From the NCBI GenBank assembly GCA_009772925.1, contig WOUQ01000020.1, positions 1 to 64,000 of the forward strand: a stretch of 64,000 nucleotides of DNA. The letters run 5' to 3'. Below the pieces are notes generated by a model, which worked only from the letters and a program-made list of their open reading frames with translations, was not told the origin of the DNA and did no database searches. Origin of the DNA: a bacterium. GTDB lineage: Bacteria > Pseudomonadota > Gammaproteobacteria > Burkholderiales > Thiobacillaceae. This document shows positions 18,197-26,400 of this stretch, piece by piece. Every line of letters starts with the position of its first letter. Position 1 is the first letter of the stretch. The position numbers and the translations under genes were made by a program.

Positions 18197-18453
18197 CGGG
18201 ACGGGGTAAGTGAAGAAAACGCCGGGTTAAGCTGAATGGCGCTTACTTAAACACAAAACGACTGAAACTACCGCACTCGTTATTCCCGCGAAGGCGGGAA
18301 TCCAGGATCGTGTCCGCAGGCCGATGGGGAGGGGGAACAAGGCGAAAAACATGGGATTAGTCCAGCTCATGGATTCCTTTCAACCACATTCTCGGCGCTG
18401 GTATGTCGAGCGCGTGAATGATGGTTTGACGGACACAGCCGGAAGGACCAAAT
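18197..18453. other. Intergenic stretch with a small hairpin
   Basis: This divergent gap between birA and the toxin-antitoxin pair has no convincing gene. ATTCCCGC-GAAG-GCGGGAAT at 18282-18301 is an 8-bp hairpin of a common dispersed type. TTGACG at 18426-18431 could be the -35 of the downstream operon. Confidence 0.5.
18282..18301. repeat. ATTCCCGC hairpin repeat
   Basis: This is a perfect 8-bp stem with a GAAG loop, followed by TCCAGGATC. The same sort of element is dispersed in many proteobacterial genomes. Only one copy is seen in this window. Confidence 0.6.
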
Positions 18454-18478
18454 TATCACTTGGTATCACCAAGTGATA
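18454..18478 (+). promoter_or_regulatory. Palindromic operator of the toxin-antitoxin operon
   Basis: TATCACTTGG-TATCA-CCAAGTGATA is a perfect 10-bp inverted repeat with a 5-nt spacer, 11 nt before the antitoxin ATG. It overlaps the likely -10 region. RHH antitoxins bind such palindromes to autoregulate, so this is the expected operator. Confidence 0.7.
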
Positions 18479-18489
18479 GGAGAGCACCA

Positions 18490-18762
18490 ATGGCAACATC
18501 GCTCAAGATCGACGATGCGCTGAAAGGCCGCATCCAACACCTCGCCAGTCAGCGCCGCCGCTCGCCCCACTGGATCATGCTCGAAGCCATCCAGCAATAC
18601 GTCGAGCGCGAGGAAGCACGCGAGAGCTTCAAGCAGGAAGCCCTGGCTTCCTGGGCGGCCTATCAGGAAACCGGACGACATTTGACCGGCCAGGAAGTGC
18701 GCACCTGGTTGAACACCTGGGGCACCGAAGACGAAAAGGCGGTGCCTGAGTGCCACAAGTAA
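18490..18762 (+). CDS. Ribbon-helix-helix antitoxin (CopG/ParD-like)
   Basis: This 90-residue protein starts with a short beta-strand and two helices of the RHH type (ATSLKIDDALKGRIQHLASQ, then HWIMLEAIQQYVEREE). The C-terminal tail would wrap the toxin. ATG at 18490 follows GATAGGAGAG. It lies directly behind a perfect palindrome and overlaps the toxin gene by 13 nt, the typical antitoxin-first layout. Confidence 0.85.
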   Translation: MATSLKIDDALKGRIQHLASQRRRSPHWIMLEAIQQYVEREEARESFKQEALASWAAYQETGRHLTGQEVRTWLNTWGTEDEKAVPECHK

Positions 18763-19043
18763 TCGTCACTGAAGGCGCGGCGGAAGGCTTGGAGCGATGC
18801 CGGCGCATCCTTGCCGTCAAGGCCCCGGATGCCGCCAGGCGAGCCGGTCAGGCCATCGAGCGGCAATTCCTGCTGCTGGAAACGGCCCCCAACATTGGCC
18901 GACCGTTCCCTGAAATGCCCGAGTTGCGCGAGCTGGTGATTGCCTTCGGGGACTCCGGCTATGTGGCTGTGTACCGCCACGAACCGGCCGACGATGCAGT
19001 GTATGTTCTGGCCTTCCGGCACCAGAAAGAGGCGGGCTACTGA
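18750..19043 (+). CDS. RelE/ParE-family toxin
   Basis: This 97-residue basic protein has the small alpha/beta fold of RelE/ParE toxins: an early helix with paired arginines (GLERCRRIL), a second helix (RRAGQAIERQF), then strands GRPFPEMPELRELVI and YVAVYRH, ending YVLAFRHQKEAGY. The GTG start at 18750 lies inside the antitoxin gene. Whether it cleaves mRNA or poisons gyrase cannot be told from sequence alone. Confidence 0.82.
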   Translation: MPQVIVTEGAAEGLERCRRILAVKAPDAARRAGQAIERQFLLLETAPNIGRPFPEMPELRELVIAFGDSGYVAVYRHEPADDAVYVLAFRHQKEAGY

Positions 19044-19324
19044 TTGTCGGAATTTTCGGCAGTTCTGGCTTCGTCGGCCGTGCATTGGACTTCTGAGCAA
19101 TCCCGGCCCCCTCGCGACGTTTCGCACATAGAACTCCTGACCTTTGATGGTCGGAAGTCCGCTGCACACATGGCGGCTCGCCACCCAGACGGTGGAACCT
19201 GGATCGGACATGGCTGGCATCCCCGCCGAGGCTCCTTGCACCGGCGCCGGGGCATCCCATTATCGCGAGCGCCCTGCGGGCATAAACTCCGCGTGGCGGT
19301 CTTTGCAGGGCGTCTAGCTACTGG

Positions 19325-19352
19325 ATTGCCGCGTCGCTACGCTCCTCGCAAT
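19325..19352. repeat. Dispersed repeat ATTGC...GCAAT
   Basis: ATTGC and GCAAT flank a GCGTCGCTACGCTCC core, a short dispersed element known in many proteobacteria. Only one copy is present in this window. Confidence 0.55.
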
Positions 19353-19443
19353 GACGCCCAAGGTGGGGTTTCACGCTAACATTCATAAGCTATACGCAGC
19401 ACCACCCAACACCCATGACGATGAGATACGCGATGCGTCAGAA

Positions 19444-19479
19444 CCCTCTCCCGCAGGCGGGAGAGGGCAGGGTGAGGGA
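19444..19479 (-). repeat. REP-like hairpin, CCCTCTCCC family, copy 2
   Basis: CCCTCTCCCGC (19444-19454) pairs with GCGGGAGAGGG (19457-19467) in an 11-bp stem. The flank GCAGGGTGAGGGAG matches copies 1 and 3 in inverted orientation. Confidence 0.8.
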
Positions 19480-19499
19480 GAACAACACGACGGTGACGA

Positions 19500-19850
19500 T
19501 CACACCGACACCAAACCCTCGGGGGCCTTTTTACGTGTTGCCCGGCGAGGTTTTACAGGGGTGGCCGGGGCGGCATGCAACTTGATGCCGAGGGCGCGGA
19601 TCACCTTCAACACCGTCGAAAGTTCGGGATTGCCCGATGATGAAAGCGCACGGTAAAGACCCTCGCGGGTAAGACCAGTATCGCGAGCGAGCTGTGTCAT
19701 GCCACGCGCCCTGGCAATGTCATTCAACGCAACACGGATCAAGCTGCCATCGCCCGGATCCTCATCCAGACAGGCATCGAGGTAAAGCGCCATCTCCTCG
19801 TCGCTCTCCAGATAATCCGCTGCATCCCAACGGGAAAATTTTACGGTCAT
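19500..19850 (-). CDS. Orphan antitoxin, HI1420-like HTH
   Basis: This 116-residue protein resembles the HigA-like 'addiction module antidote' family: an acidic leader (DEEMALYLDACLDED), then a Cro/CI-type HTH (ARARGMTQLARDTGLTREGLYRAL) and a basic tail. ATG at 19850 is preferred; an in-frame GTG at 19865 is possible. The partner toxin normally sits immediately upstream, but the next gene upstream is a pilin, so this antitoxin is orphaned. Confidence 0.7.
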   Translation of the reverse strand: MTVKFSRWDAADYLESDEEMALYLDACLDEDPGDGSLIRVALNDIARARGMTQLARDTGLTREGLYRALSSSGNPELSTVLKVIRALGIKLHAAPATPVKPRRATRKKAPEGLVSV

Positions 19851-19901
19851 GGTTTGTTTGGACACGAGAAAATGGCTGGCCCACCCGCCAACAGCGCGGC
19901 A

Positions 19902-20360
19902 TCAACGCGGCCAGCAATCCACCAGTTTCGCCCCCGGCGCGGTGACGCCGACACGCCCGGCGTGGTCGATCAGCAGGCTACCGCAGGCATCCTCGCCCAC
20001 TGGCACCGCCTGCAAAGTGAACTCCTGGGCTGTGGAAGCGGGAAAGACGATGTTGGGATCGGCAGCCGCCATCGGTGTCCTGGCCAGGCTGATGGCATAG
20101 GCCGCATCGCCCTCGCGCGGGCTCTGGGTGATGGGCAGGCCGGCAATCTCGAAACTGCCCGTGCGGGTATGCTGCATGCGCAGCCCCTCGGCCAGTTCCA
20201 CCAGCGCCGAACGCGCCTGCGCGCGCGCCTTGCGCTCCATGTGATCGAGAAAGGAAGCCACCGCCACCGCCACCAGCAGGCCGACGATGACCAAGCCCAC
20301 CACCAGCTCGATGGCCGTGAAGCCGCCGTTTGCGCGTACCGCCCGGAATTTCGCAGTCAT
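19902..20360 (-). CDS. Type IV pilin-like protein (PilE/minor pilin)
   Basis: This 152-residue prepilin has a leader of about 13 residues ending GG, then FTAIELVVGLVIVGLLVAVA, the pilin helix. The usual L at +3 is A here, and the glutamate E5 is kept. The C-terminal half has a two-cysteine loop (ACG... DCW), as in PilE-type pilins. ATG at 20360. It reads opposite to the fimT-pilE cluster to its right, with no partner on its own strand except a small unknown gene. Confidence 0.8.
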   Translation of the reverse strand: MTAKFRAVRANGGFTAIELVVGLVIVGLLVAVAVASFLDHMERKARAQARSALVELAEGLRMQHTRTGSFEIAGLPITQSPREGDAAYAISLARTPMAAADPNIVFPASTAQEFTLQAVPVGEDACGSLLIDHAGRVGVTAPGAKLVDCWPR

Positions 20361-20409
20361 GCATGCGCTCCCTATATGTTTAGGTAGCCAGTTTACTCCA
20401 GCGCGGCGC

Positions 20410-20652
20410 TCACACCCACTTGATGCGATCGTCCATGGGTTCGTCCTCTTCCTTGGGCATCGCATAGGCCAGCTTGTGCAGGGCGTGCAGAAACTGCAAT
20501 TCGTCCCAGATATCCGCCGGCCAGCCTGCACGGGTACCGCGGGCATCGAACATCAGGTCCATGAACAAAGCATCGACCCCGGAGGGATCGCCCCAGACCG
20601 GCAGCAGGCGCTCCAGCACGTGGCCGTAGCGGGATTCCAGAATCGAGATCAT
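20410..20652 (-). CDS. Small hypothetical protein, 80 aa
   Basis: I do not recognise this protein. It starts MISILESRYGHVLERLLPVW, has an acidic middle (DPSGVDALFMDLMFDARG) and a helical end (WDELQFLHALHKLAYAMP). It has no signal or membrane helix. A good AGGAG lies 6 nt before the ATG at 20652; an ATG two codons earlier abuts the AGGAG and is less likely. It lies upstream of the pilin gene on the same strand, 49 nt apart, and may be co-transcribed with it. Confidence 0.65.
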   Translation of the reverse strand: MISILESRYGHVLERLLPVWGDPSGVDALFMDLMFDARGTRAGWPADIWDELQFLHALHKLAYAMPKEEDEPMDDRIKWV

Positions 20653-20959
20653 GGTCATCTCCTAACGTTTCCCGATTGGATTCGCGGTACGCCACGATAC
20701 CACCGGTGGGCCGCGTGGCGTGTGTGACGCTGTTGCGTTCTCAACGAGAATTGGTTTCGGTCAAGAGCGCGCCCAATCCATGAAACTCCAACTCCAAGGT
20801 GTGGTTCGCCGTCGTAAGAGAAGGAAAACCATATTCCTCCGGGGCAGTCCGCTCATTCAATCAAAACCACCACTCATCACCCCAGGCCGGCCCACCGAAA
20901 AAGAAGGCGGCTAGGATTGGATCGCGAACTACACAGACAGGGGTAAATGTCGCACGGGA
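20653..20959. other. Divergent intergenic region before the minor-pilin cluster
   Basis: No gene is supported in these 307 nt. The region separates the leftward small gene and pilin from the rightward fimT-pilE cluster and must hold promoters for both. No clear sigma-70 pair and no -24/-12 element were found. Confidence 0.5.
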
Positions 20960-21520
20960 ATGCGCATTGTGACTATGCATACGAAACCACATCAAGCCAG
21001 GGGACATGTCATGTCAGCGGGCTTCTCGCTCATGGAACTTTTGGTCACCATCGCCGTGCTGGGGGTAGTGCTGACCATCGCCGTACCCAGTTTCCGGGAC
21101 TTTCTGCAGAACAGTCGCATCACCAACCAGACCAATGAATTCGTCCTCGCTCTGGCCTACGCGAAAAGCGAAGCGGTCAAGAGAAACCTGGCCGTCATCG
21201 TATGCAGCCGCGCCACCAACGCCACTTGCGCCGCCAGCACCACCTGGGACGACGGCTGGCTGGTTTACGCGGACACCAATGCCAACGGCGCGCCCGACGC
21301 CGGCGAGATTCTCCAGGTCCGCGCCGATCTGGAAGGCGGCAACACCCTGCGGGCCGGCGCCAGCCAATCGGTAACCTTCAACAGCAGCGGCTTTTCGCCA
21401 GGGGTCAACAACGACACCTTCAGGCTCTGCGACGACAGGGGTACGGCTCTTGCCCGGGCCATAGTAGTCTCGCCGCAAGGCCGGGTAATATCGGGAATAG
21501 GGACGGCTGCATGTCCATGA
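20960..21520 (+). CDS. FimT/GspH-family minor pilin
   Basis: This 186-residue prepilin has cleavage motif G|FSLMELLVTIAVLGVVLTI. The exported part is typical of GspH/FimT: RNLAVIVCSR, then WDDGWLVYAD and a C-terminal SPQGRVI. The start is uncertain: ATG 20960 gives a leader of 21 residues with basic residues, while ATG 21011 has the better ribosome site (AGGGGAC) but a leader of only 4. It is first in a run of overlapping minor-pilin genes. Confidence 0.88.
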   Translation: MRIVTMHTKPHQARGHVMSAGFSLMELLVTIAVLGVVLTIAVPSFRDFLQNSRITNQTNEFVLALAYAKSEAVKRNLAVIVCSRATNATCAASTTWDDGWLVYADTNANGAPDAGEILQVRADLEGGNTLRAGASQSVTFNSSGFSPGVNNDTFRLCDDRGTALARAIVVSPQGRVISGIGTAACP

Positions 21521-22056
21521 AAGCACGCGCATCGCACTTCCCCGGCAAGGCCGGCATGCCTCATTCCCCTCACGCGCAGGCGGGCTTCACTCTGCTCGAA
21601 ATCCTGGTCGCCATCGTCGTGCTGTCCCTCGGCCTGCTTGGCCTCGCCGGCCTCCAGGCCGCCAGCCTGACCAACAACCAGAACGCGTACTACCGCTCTA
21701 TCGCCACCCAGCAGGCCTATGACATGGCCGACCGCATCCGCGCCAATCTCGCGGGGGTCGCCGCCGGCAACTACGATGCCCTGGGCACCAACACCCCGGC
21801 GGATCCGGCTTGCATCCATACCGTCGCCGCTTGCACAGCCGCCAACGTCGCGGTCACCGACCATTCCCAGTGGAACACCACCAACGGCCGCGTGCTGCCC
21901 AATGGACAAGGCAGCGTCGATTGCGTGCTCGGCCCCGGCGCCAACTGCAGCAACAACCTCAATGCCGTGCGCACCTTCGACATCACCGTGCAGTGGACCG
22001 AACGGACCGCCGGCGGCAACGTCGCGGGCACTTTCGTGACGCGGGTGACACCATGA
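21511..22056 (+). CDS. pilV: Type IV pilus minor pilin PilV
   Basis: This 181-residue prepilin has cleavage motif G|FTLLEILVAIVVLSLGLLGL, the PilV signature, followed by QQAYDMADRIRANLAG. Cysteines in the C-terminal half could form disulfides. ATG 21511 lies within the end of fimT (10-nt overlap), and its stop overlaps pilW as ATGA. PilV, PilW, PilX and PilE prime pilus assembly and incorporate PilY1. Confidence 0.9.
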   Translation: MSMKARASHFPGKAGMPHSPHAQAGFTLLEILVAIVVLSLGLLGLAGLQAASLTNNQNAYYRSIATQQAYDMADRIRANLAGVAAGNYDALGTNTPADPACIHTVAACTAANVAVTDHSQWNTTNGRVLPNGQGSVDCVLGPGANCSNNLNAVRTFDITVQWTERTAGGNVAGTFVTRVTP

Positions 22057-22883
22057 ACCTGACTCTCCGCGATCGGGCGCGGAACTCGCGGACCCCGCAT
22101 CACCAGGCGGGCCTCACCCTGCTGGAGATGCTGATTTCCATCTCCCTGGGTTTGCTGCTCGTGTTCGGCATCGGCACCATCTTCGTCGGCAGCAACCAGA
22201 CCTACCGGGTGCAGGAGGAAAATGCGCGTATCCAGGAAGCCGGGCGCTATGCGCTGGAAATCATCGGAAGAAATCTGCGCCAGGCCGGGTATGCGGACAT
22301 TTCCATAGACCCCGTGGCCACGAAGACAGCCTTCCAGGGCACCCCGGTGAACGGGGTCAATACCATCTGCCCGCTCGGAACCCCGGTCACCGACCTGCTT
22401 ACCGTGCAATACGACGGCAGGGTTGGGGAGCAGGACTGCCAGGCCAACAACGTGAACGCCGGAGACATTGTTCAGCACACCTTTTTCATCGAGAACAACG
22501 TGCTGCGCTGCAACGCGGTCCGCGCGGCGGCCGCCCCGGCTCCACCAGCCGCCTGCCCGGCGGCCAACACCGGGGTCGAGTTGCTGAACAATGTCGAGGA
22601 TCTCCAGGTGCTGTACGGTATAGACATCACCGGCGACCAGTCCGCCGACCGCTATACCGCCACGCCCGCGAACTGGAACCAAGTGGTCACTGCCCGGGTG
22701 TGCGTCCTGGTCCGCTCCCCCAACATCGGCGTGGTGGCCGGTAACCAGAACTTCCTCAATTGCGCCGGCGCCCTGGGCACGGTCGCCGCAGGCGCGGCGT
22801 TCACCAACGCCGCGGACACCCGCCTGCGCCGCGCCTTCGTCGCCACGTTCAACCTGCGCAACCGCGTCAACAACCTACCCTGA
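22053..22883 (+). CDS. pilW: Type IV pilus minor pilin PilW
   Basis: This 276-residue prepilin has cleavage motif G|LTLLEMLISISLGLLLVFG, with L rather than F at +1. It continues with QEENARIQEAGRYALEIIGR, characteristic of PilW. Alternating cysteines and VELLNNVEDLQVLYG follow. Its start overlaps pilV by 4 nt, and pilX follows after 6 nt. Confidence 0.9.
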   Translation: MNLTLRDRARNSRTPHHQAGLTLLEMLISISLGLLLVFGIGTIFVGSNQTYRVQEENARIQEAGRYALEIIGRNLRQAGYADISIDPVATKTAFQGTPVNGVNTICPLGTPVTDLLTVQYDGRVGEQDCQANNVNAGDIVQHTFFIENNVLRCNAVRAAAAPAPPAACPAANTGVELLNNVEDLQVLYGIDITGDQSADRYTATPANWNQVVTARVCVLVRSPNIGVVAGNQNFLNCAGALGTVAAGAAFTNAADTRLRRAFVATFNLRNRVNNLP

Positions 22884-22889
22884 GCGACC

Positions 22890-23468
22890 ATGGCTCCCAA
22901 CCGGCCTCTTCCCCCGACCCTTGAGCGCCAGCGCGGCGCGGCGCTCATCACCGGTCTGATCTTCCTCATCGTCTTGACCATGATGGGCGTTACCGCCGCG
23001 CGCATGTCCAGCCTGGAGGAACGCATGGCCGGCAACCTCCGCGATCGGGCCCTGGCCATGCAGGCGGCGGAACTCACCCTGCGTGACGCGGAGCGGGACA
23101 TCCTGAACAGCGGCCGGGTTTCCGGCATCACCAATTTCGTGGCCACCTGCACCAACGGCCTGTGCATCCGCCGGGGCGTGCAGCCCACCTTCACCCTCAC
23201 CACCATCGATTTCCCCGCGTTCACCGCCGGGGGTGTCAACTATGCGGCGCTCTCCGCCAGCATGACCGCCGCCCCCAGCGTGGCCCTGGGTGGATTCACT
23301 GCCGCCACGGCCATCCCGCTGGTTTCCGCCCAGCCCCGCTACCTCATCGAAGGCATACGTAAAACCCCGCCCGGAAGCGGAGAAACCTTTTTGTACCGTA
23401 TCACCGTGCGTGCCCAGGGCATGAACCCCAACACGGTGGTATGGCTGCAGGAAATTATCAAGCCCTGA
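22890..23468 (+). CDS. pilX: Type IV pilus minor pilin PilX
   Basis: This 192-residue protein has the PilX N-terminus RGAALITGLIFLIVLTMMGV and the following MSSLEERMAGNLRDRALAMQ motif. Unlike other pilins it lacks a canonical G|F cleavage site: the residues before the helix are QRGAAL. Two cysteines (FVATCTNGLC) lie in the middle. It lies between pilW and pilY1, its usual position. Confidence 0.92.
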   Translation: MAPNRPLPPTLERQRGAALITGLIFLIVLTMMGVTAARMSSLEERMAGNLRDRALAMQAAELTLRDAERDILNSGRVSGITNFVATCTNGLCIRRGVQPTFTLTTIDFPAFTAGGVNYAALSASMTAAPSVALGGFTAATAIPLVSAQPRYLIEGIRKTPPGSGETFLYRITVRAQGMNPNTVVWLQEIIKP

Positions 23469-23499
23469 CCAGGGCTATACGGAATCACGGAGGTCCACC

Positions 23500-26400
23500 A
23501 TGAACCCCAAACGCTATCTGCCGATTCTTCTGTTGGGAGGACTGCCTCTGTCCACCCAGGCGCTCAATCTGGCGCAGGATCCGCTGTTCATCGCGTCGAC
23601 GGAACCGCGCATCATGCTGCTGCTGTCGCGCGATCACGAGTTGTACAAAAAGGCGTACACGGATTATTCGGACCTGGATCCCATCCCGGATGGCGTGCTG
23701 GAAACCACTTACAAGGATTCCATCGAGTACTACGGATATTTTGATTCCCGGCGCTGTTATACGTATTCCACCACCAATAACCGCTTCGAGCCGGGGGCGG
23801 CTTCCACCGGCACCAACTCGCACCATTGCAGCGGGGAATGGAGCGGTAATTTCCTGAATTGGGCGACGATGACCCGCATGGACATCGTGCGCAAGGTGCT
23901 CTACGGCGGTCTGCGTTCCACGGATAATGCGGGTTCTGCACTGGGCGACACGGTGCTGCAGCGGGCGCTGCTGCCTTCCGATGTGCACGCCTTTGCCAAG
24001 GTCTTCGCGCCGCCCGGTGGCTCCGCCGAAGTCGCCTTATATATTCCTTCCTCAGCGCACTCCGCCAATGAAGTGACACTTTGCAATGTCACTAGGCCCA
24101 GTATGCCATCCACCGGTGGCAGCGTGGGCCAAGGCCGCCTTTCACGGGATATAAACACCGCGACCGATCCGCCCAAAGTGCGGATTGCGTCAGGCTCATG
24201 GGGGCAATGGGCCGCATCTGAAATCATTCAATGCCGGGTTGATAGCGACACATCGGGTGGAAACACCGCAACCACCCGCCCCGCAAGCGCGGTCGATTAC
24301 AGTGTGAATGTGGCGGTATGTGTACCCAACAAACTTGAGGCCAATTGCAAGACTTATCCCAGCGGGGCGGTGAAACCCACTGGCCTATTACAGAAATATG
24401 GCGATACGGATGCCGAACGCCCAGTGCGATTCGGCCTGATGACCGGCAGCTATGAAAAGAATAAGTCCGGAGGCGTGCTGCGAAGAAATACCAGCAAAAT
24501 CGCCGGCAACGCCACGGCCAGCGAAAATGAAATCAACAGCAACACGGGTCAATTCACTGGCAACCTTGGAGTCATAGATACCCTTAACCGCCTACGCATC
24601 AGTAATTTTCAGTTTGGCGACAGGCTGAATAGTAGCCGAAGGAGCAATCAATACTTCGAAAATCCGCCAGGATCTGGCTCTGGTGGATGCCAATCCCCTG
24701 GCTCCTCAACTTTTACCGAGGGGCAATGCCCCGATTGGGGCAACCCCCTGTCCGAAATGTATTTCGAAGCCTTGCGCTATTTCGCGGGCAAGACCGGTCC
24801 GACCAGCGGCTACGCCACCACTGATTCCTCCTATTTGGCCTCCCCCCTGCCCTCGGCCACTTGGTCCGATCCCCTACCAAGCACGGAATGGTGCGCGCTG
24901 TCGAACATCATCGTGCTCTCCACCGGCCTGAATTCCTTCGACGGCGGCCTCTTCACCGACCCCCCCACGGGCATTAACGTCGATACGCTGACCGACGCGG
25001 TCGGTACCGCGGAAGGTTTGGCGAATGCTTCCGTCTTGATCGGTGACAACAACACTTCTCCTACCCCTGACAAGCAATGTACCGCGAAGACCATCGGCAA
25101 TCTTTCCGATGCCAAGGGCATTTGTCCGGAAATGCCGAGTACAGAGGGCACCTACAAGATCGCCGGCCTCGCCTATGCCAACCGGACCGTGGATCTGCGC
25201 CCCAGCTATGCGACTCAGCGAAACGCCCGCTGGAACAGCGGCACCAACCCCATCAATCCGGCCTGGGGCGCCCGGCAACCCATGGGCACCTACTCGGTCG
25301 CCTTGGCGGAAAACCTGCCGGAGTTCTCGGTTACCACTCAAAGCGGCGCGAAGATCAAGTTCCTGCCCGCATGTCAGGCCCACGGCGGCTGGACCCCCTG
25401 CACCCTGACCGATGTACGTGTGCTCAGTACCGGCACCACCGGTGGCAGCTTCCTTGCTGTGTGGGAAGATTCCCAGTGGGGCTATGACTATGACATGGAC
25501 GCCATTTCACGCGTCGACTGGTGCTTGGGTTCCGCCTGCACGCCGGCGGTTGCTTCAAACCAGGTCAAGTTCACCGTTTCAATTCCGCAAAAGGTGTCGG
25601 GCGCAGGCATGCGATTTGGCGTGATCACCACCGGTACGACTTCTGATGGCATATCCAGCATGCTGACAGACAATACTCCGCCACCTGGTTATACCTGCAC
25701 AGATGCGATTTGCAGTTCAAGTACAAGTTCCGGTGGTTACACCCCCCCCACCCCCATCAACCTAACCTATACCGCCGGCTCCTCGGCCGCCCTCACCCTG
25801 CAGAACCCCCTTTGGTACGCCGCCAAGTACGGCGCCCCAGCCAGTTCCTGGGACCTGAAGAACAACAACACCGGCGCCGCCACCGCTGACGGCATTCCCG
25901 ACCACTTCTTCGAGGTCCGCAACCCCGGCACGCTGGGCCCGGCACTGGCCGAAGTCTTCGATGCCGCCTCCCAGCCCGATGCCTCCGCCGCTTCCGTGGC
26001 CACCAACTCGACCAACCTGCGCATCGAGAGCCGCATCTACCAAGCCCGATTCTCCAGCGCCGACTGGAGCGGTCAATTGCTGCAATACCAGATCAGCACC
26101 GCGGGCGTGCTAGCGGCCAACTCGGAGTGGGATGCTGGAGCCCTGCTGCAATCCGCCACGGGCCGCAAGATCATCACCAAGGGGACGAGCGACGGGGTCG
26201 CTTTCCAGTGGGGCAACCTGACCTCCGCCCAACAGACCGCCCTCAATACCAATGCTTCGAGCGTGAACGACGGCCTGGGTAGTAACCGCGTAACCTATCT
26301 GCGGGGCACCGATGTGACCGGCTTCCGGGCGCGCGCCTCCAGCAAGCTGGGCGACATCGTCAACTCCAACCCCTGGTACGTGGCCAGGCCGGATGCGGGC

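Larger units (their letters stand above)
19044..19499. other. Gene-free stretch with dispersed repeats
   Basis: No ORF here is convincing. The stretch carries a degenerate hairpin repeat (19325-19352) and a CCCTCTCCC-type hairpin (19444-19479). It looks like accumulated non-coding debris downstream of the toxin gene. Confidence 0.6.
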
